From an uncultured Collinsella sp. (lineage in GTDB: Bacteria > Actinomycetota > Coriobacteriia > Coriobacteriales > Coriobacteriaceae), in contig URTP01000124.1 in assembly GCA_900550835.1 (NCBI GenBank), positions 1-5,874 on the forward strand: DNA of 5,874 nucleotides, given 5' to 3'. The notes beneath the pieces were generated by a model. It saw only the letters and a list, made by a program, of their open reading frames with translations, searched no databases and was not told the origin of the DNA. A program made the position numbers and the translations under genes. Positions 4,699-5,874 of the stretch are shown piece by piece (within the stretch, counting starts at the first letter, position 1; each line of letters begins with the position of its first letter).

Positions 4699-5874
4699 AT
4701 GACCGCGACCACACCGGAAACCACAGTCGAAACGCTGCCCTACAAGAACCCCGACCTGCCCGCCTCCGAGCGCATCGCCGACCTGCTCTCCCGCATGACC
4801 CTCGAAGAGAAGGTCGGCCAGATGATGCAGCTCGACGCCCGCGGTGGCGACCTCGACGAGCTCATCGTGAACAAGCACGTCGGCTCCATCCTGCACACCA
4901 GCCCCGAGGACCTGCCGCGCGCCGTCGAAACCGTGAACACCAAGACCCGTCTCGGCATCCCACTCGTCATCGGCGACGACTGCATCCACGGCTACTCCTT
5001 CTGGCCCGGCGCCACGATCTTCCCCTCCCAGCTCGGCATGGCGTTGAGCTGGGACCCGAAGGCCGGCGAAGCGGCCGGCCGTGCCACCGCCGAAGAAGTC
5101 TCCTCGACCGGCGTGCACTGGACGTTCTCCCCGGTGCTGTGCATCGCGCGCGACACCCGCTGGGGTCGCGTGGACGAGACCTTCGGCGAGGACCCCATGC
5201 TCATCGGTGAGATGGCCTCCGCCATGGTCAAGGGCTATCAGGGCGGTGCCCAGGCCGGCGAGACGCTGCCGAAGGACGCGATCCTCGCCTGCGCCAAGCA
5301 CTTCGCCGGATACTCCGAGACCCAGGGCGGCCGTGACGCCTCCGAAGCGGACCTGAGCCACCGCAAGCTTGAATCCTGGTTCCTGCCGCCGTTCGAACGC
5401 ATCGCCAAGGAGGGCTGCGGCACGTTCATGCTCGGCTACGAGTCCATCGAAGGCGTACCGGTCACGTTCAACAAGTGGCTGCTCACCGACAAGCTGCGCG
5501 GCGCATGGAAGTACAACGGCACCCTCATCACCGACTGGGACAACGTGGGCCGTTCCGTATGGGAGCAGAAGGTCAAGCCCGACTACGTGCACGCCGCCGC
5601 CGACGCGGTCAAGGCCGGCAACGATCTGGTCATGACCACGCCGGGGTTCTACGACGGCGCCATCGAGGCCGTGCACACCGGTCTGCTCGACGAGTCGCTC
5701 ATCGACGAGGCTGTTGCGCGCATCCTTGCGCTCAAGTTCCGCCTCGGCCTGTTCGAGGACCCGCGTCTGCCGGACGAGAAGCGCATCAAGGCCGTCATCG
5801 GCTCCGAGGATCACCGCCGCGTGAACCTCGAGCTCGCTCGCGAGGCCGTTGCCCTGCTGCGCAACGACGGCGGA
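4699..5874 (+). CDS. GH3 family beta-glucosidase-type glycosidase, N-terminal 392 residues (3' end outside window)
   Basis: Retaining exo-beta-glycosidase, probably removing glucose (or a similar sugar) from the non-reducing end of oligosaccharides or glycosides taken into the cell. Seen: a short N-terminal stretch with no signal peptide, then the GH3 (beta/alpha)8 domain: ADLLSRMTLEEKVGQM (27-42), GDDCIHGY (92-99), FSPVLCIARDTRWGRVDETFGEDP (143-166, conserved R157), CAKHFAGY (198-205, the KH pair), MLGYESIEGVP (244-254) and LITDWDNV (276-283). D279 in TDW is the predicted nucleophile. LREAVALLRNDGG-like sequence at 380-392 starts the second, alpha/beta sandwich domain, which holds the acid/base in the missing part. 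Typical members have about 700-800 residues. The gene follows the GH30 remnant by 31 bp, so both were probably co-transcribed. Substrate (gluco-, xylo- or glycoside aglycone preference) cannot be told from this part. Confidence 0.88.
   Translation, partial: MTATTPETTVETLPYKNPDLPASERIADLLSRMTLEEKVGQMMQLDARGGDLDELIVNKHVGSILHTSPEDLPRAVETVNTKTRLGIPLVIGDDCIHGYSFWPGATIFPSQLGMALSWDPKAGEAAGRATAEEVSSTGVHWTFSPVLCIARDTRWGRVDETFGEDPMLIGEMASAMVKGYQGGAQAGETLPKDAILACAKHFAGYSETQGGRDASEADLSHRKLESWFLPPFERIAKEGCGTFMLGYESIEGVPVTFNKWLLTDKLRGAWKYNGTLITDWDNVGRSVWEQKVKPDYVHAAADAVKAGNDLVMTTPGFYDGAIEAVHTGLLDESLIDEAVARILALKFRLGLFEDPRLPDEKRIKAVIGSEDHRRVNLELAREAVALLRNDGG

Noticed and set aside
4657..5814. Minus-strand open frame of 385 codons opposite the GH3 gene
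   Set aside because: It is complementary to the conserved GH3 barrel, with the same antisense composition and no domain signature.

Overview
The window looks like a Bifidobacterium chromosome, most like B. longum or a close relative. This rests on the high G+C, the actinobacterial codon bias (long antisense open frames as by-products), the purine-rich Shine-Dalgarno sequences, and the gene content: a very large secreted beta-helix glycosidase of the lacto-N-biosidase LnbX (GH136) type next to intracellular glycosidase genes. No database search was possible, so family calls rest on recognised motifs and on remembered family facts.

Layout. Positions 1-2378 (minus strand) hold the first 792 codons of a secreted GH136-like enzyme whose 3' end lies beyond the left edge. 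Positions 2379-2943 are a 565-bp divergent intergenic region. It contains a good minus-strand promoter (TTGCCG, 17 bp, TACACT), a perfect 7-3-7 palindrome just downstream of the predicted start of transcription, a GC hairpin, and a leader of about 325 nt that contains almost no U and no AUG. Its gshA-proximal half is G-rich and repetitive and ends in a GC palindrome and a -10-like box lying directly against the gshA start codon. Positions 2944-4221 (plus) encode a complete glutamate-cysteine ligase of the GCS2 family. Positions 4222-4370 hold inverted repeats and no gene. Positions 4371-4667 are the last 98 codons of a GH30 (glucosylceramidase-like) glycosidase with the whole catalytic part missing, which is a truncation remnant. 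From 4699 to the right edge runs an intact but window-truncated cytoplasmic GH3 beta-glucosidase-type gene.

How the parts may work together (inference). The GH136 enzyme would act on the cell surface, releasing lacto-N-biose from type-1 human-milk oligosaccharides. Its promoter and operator suggest sugar-dependent repression. The GH30-GH3 pair looks like a former two-gene operon for beta-glucoside breakdown, of which only the GH3 member is still complete. The gshA gene appears to be an independent single-gene unit.

The most unusual items are the U-depleted, AUG-free leader of the GH136 gene with its start-site operator, the GH30 remnant joined to a repeat-rich junction, and a charged linker that appears inserted inside the domain after the GH136 catalytic module.
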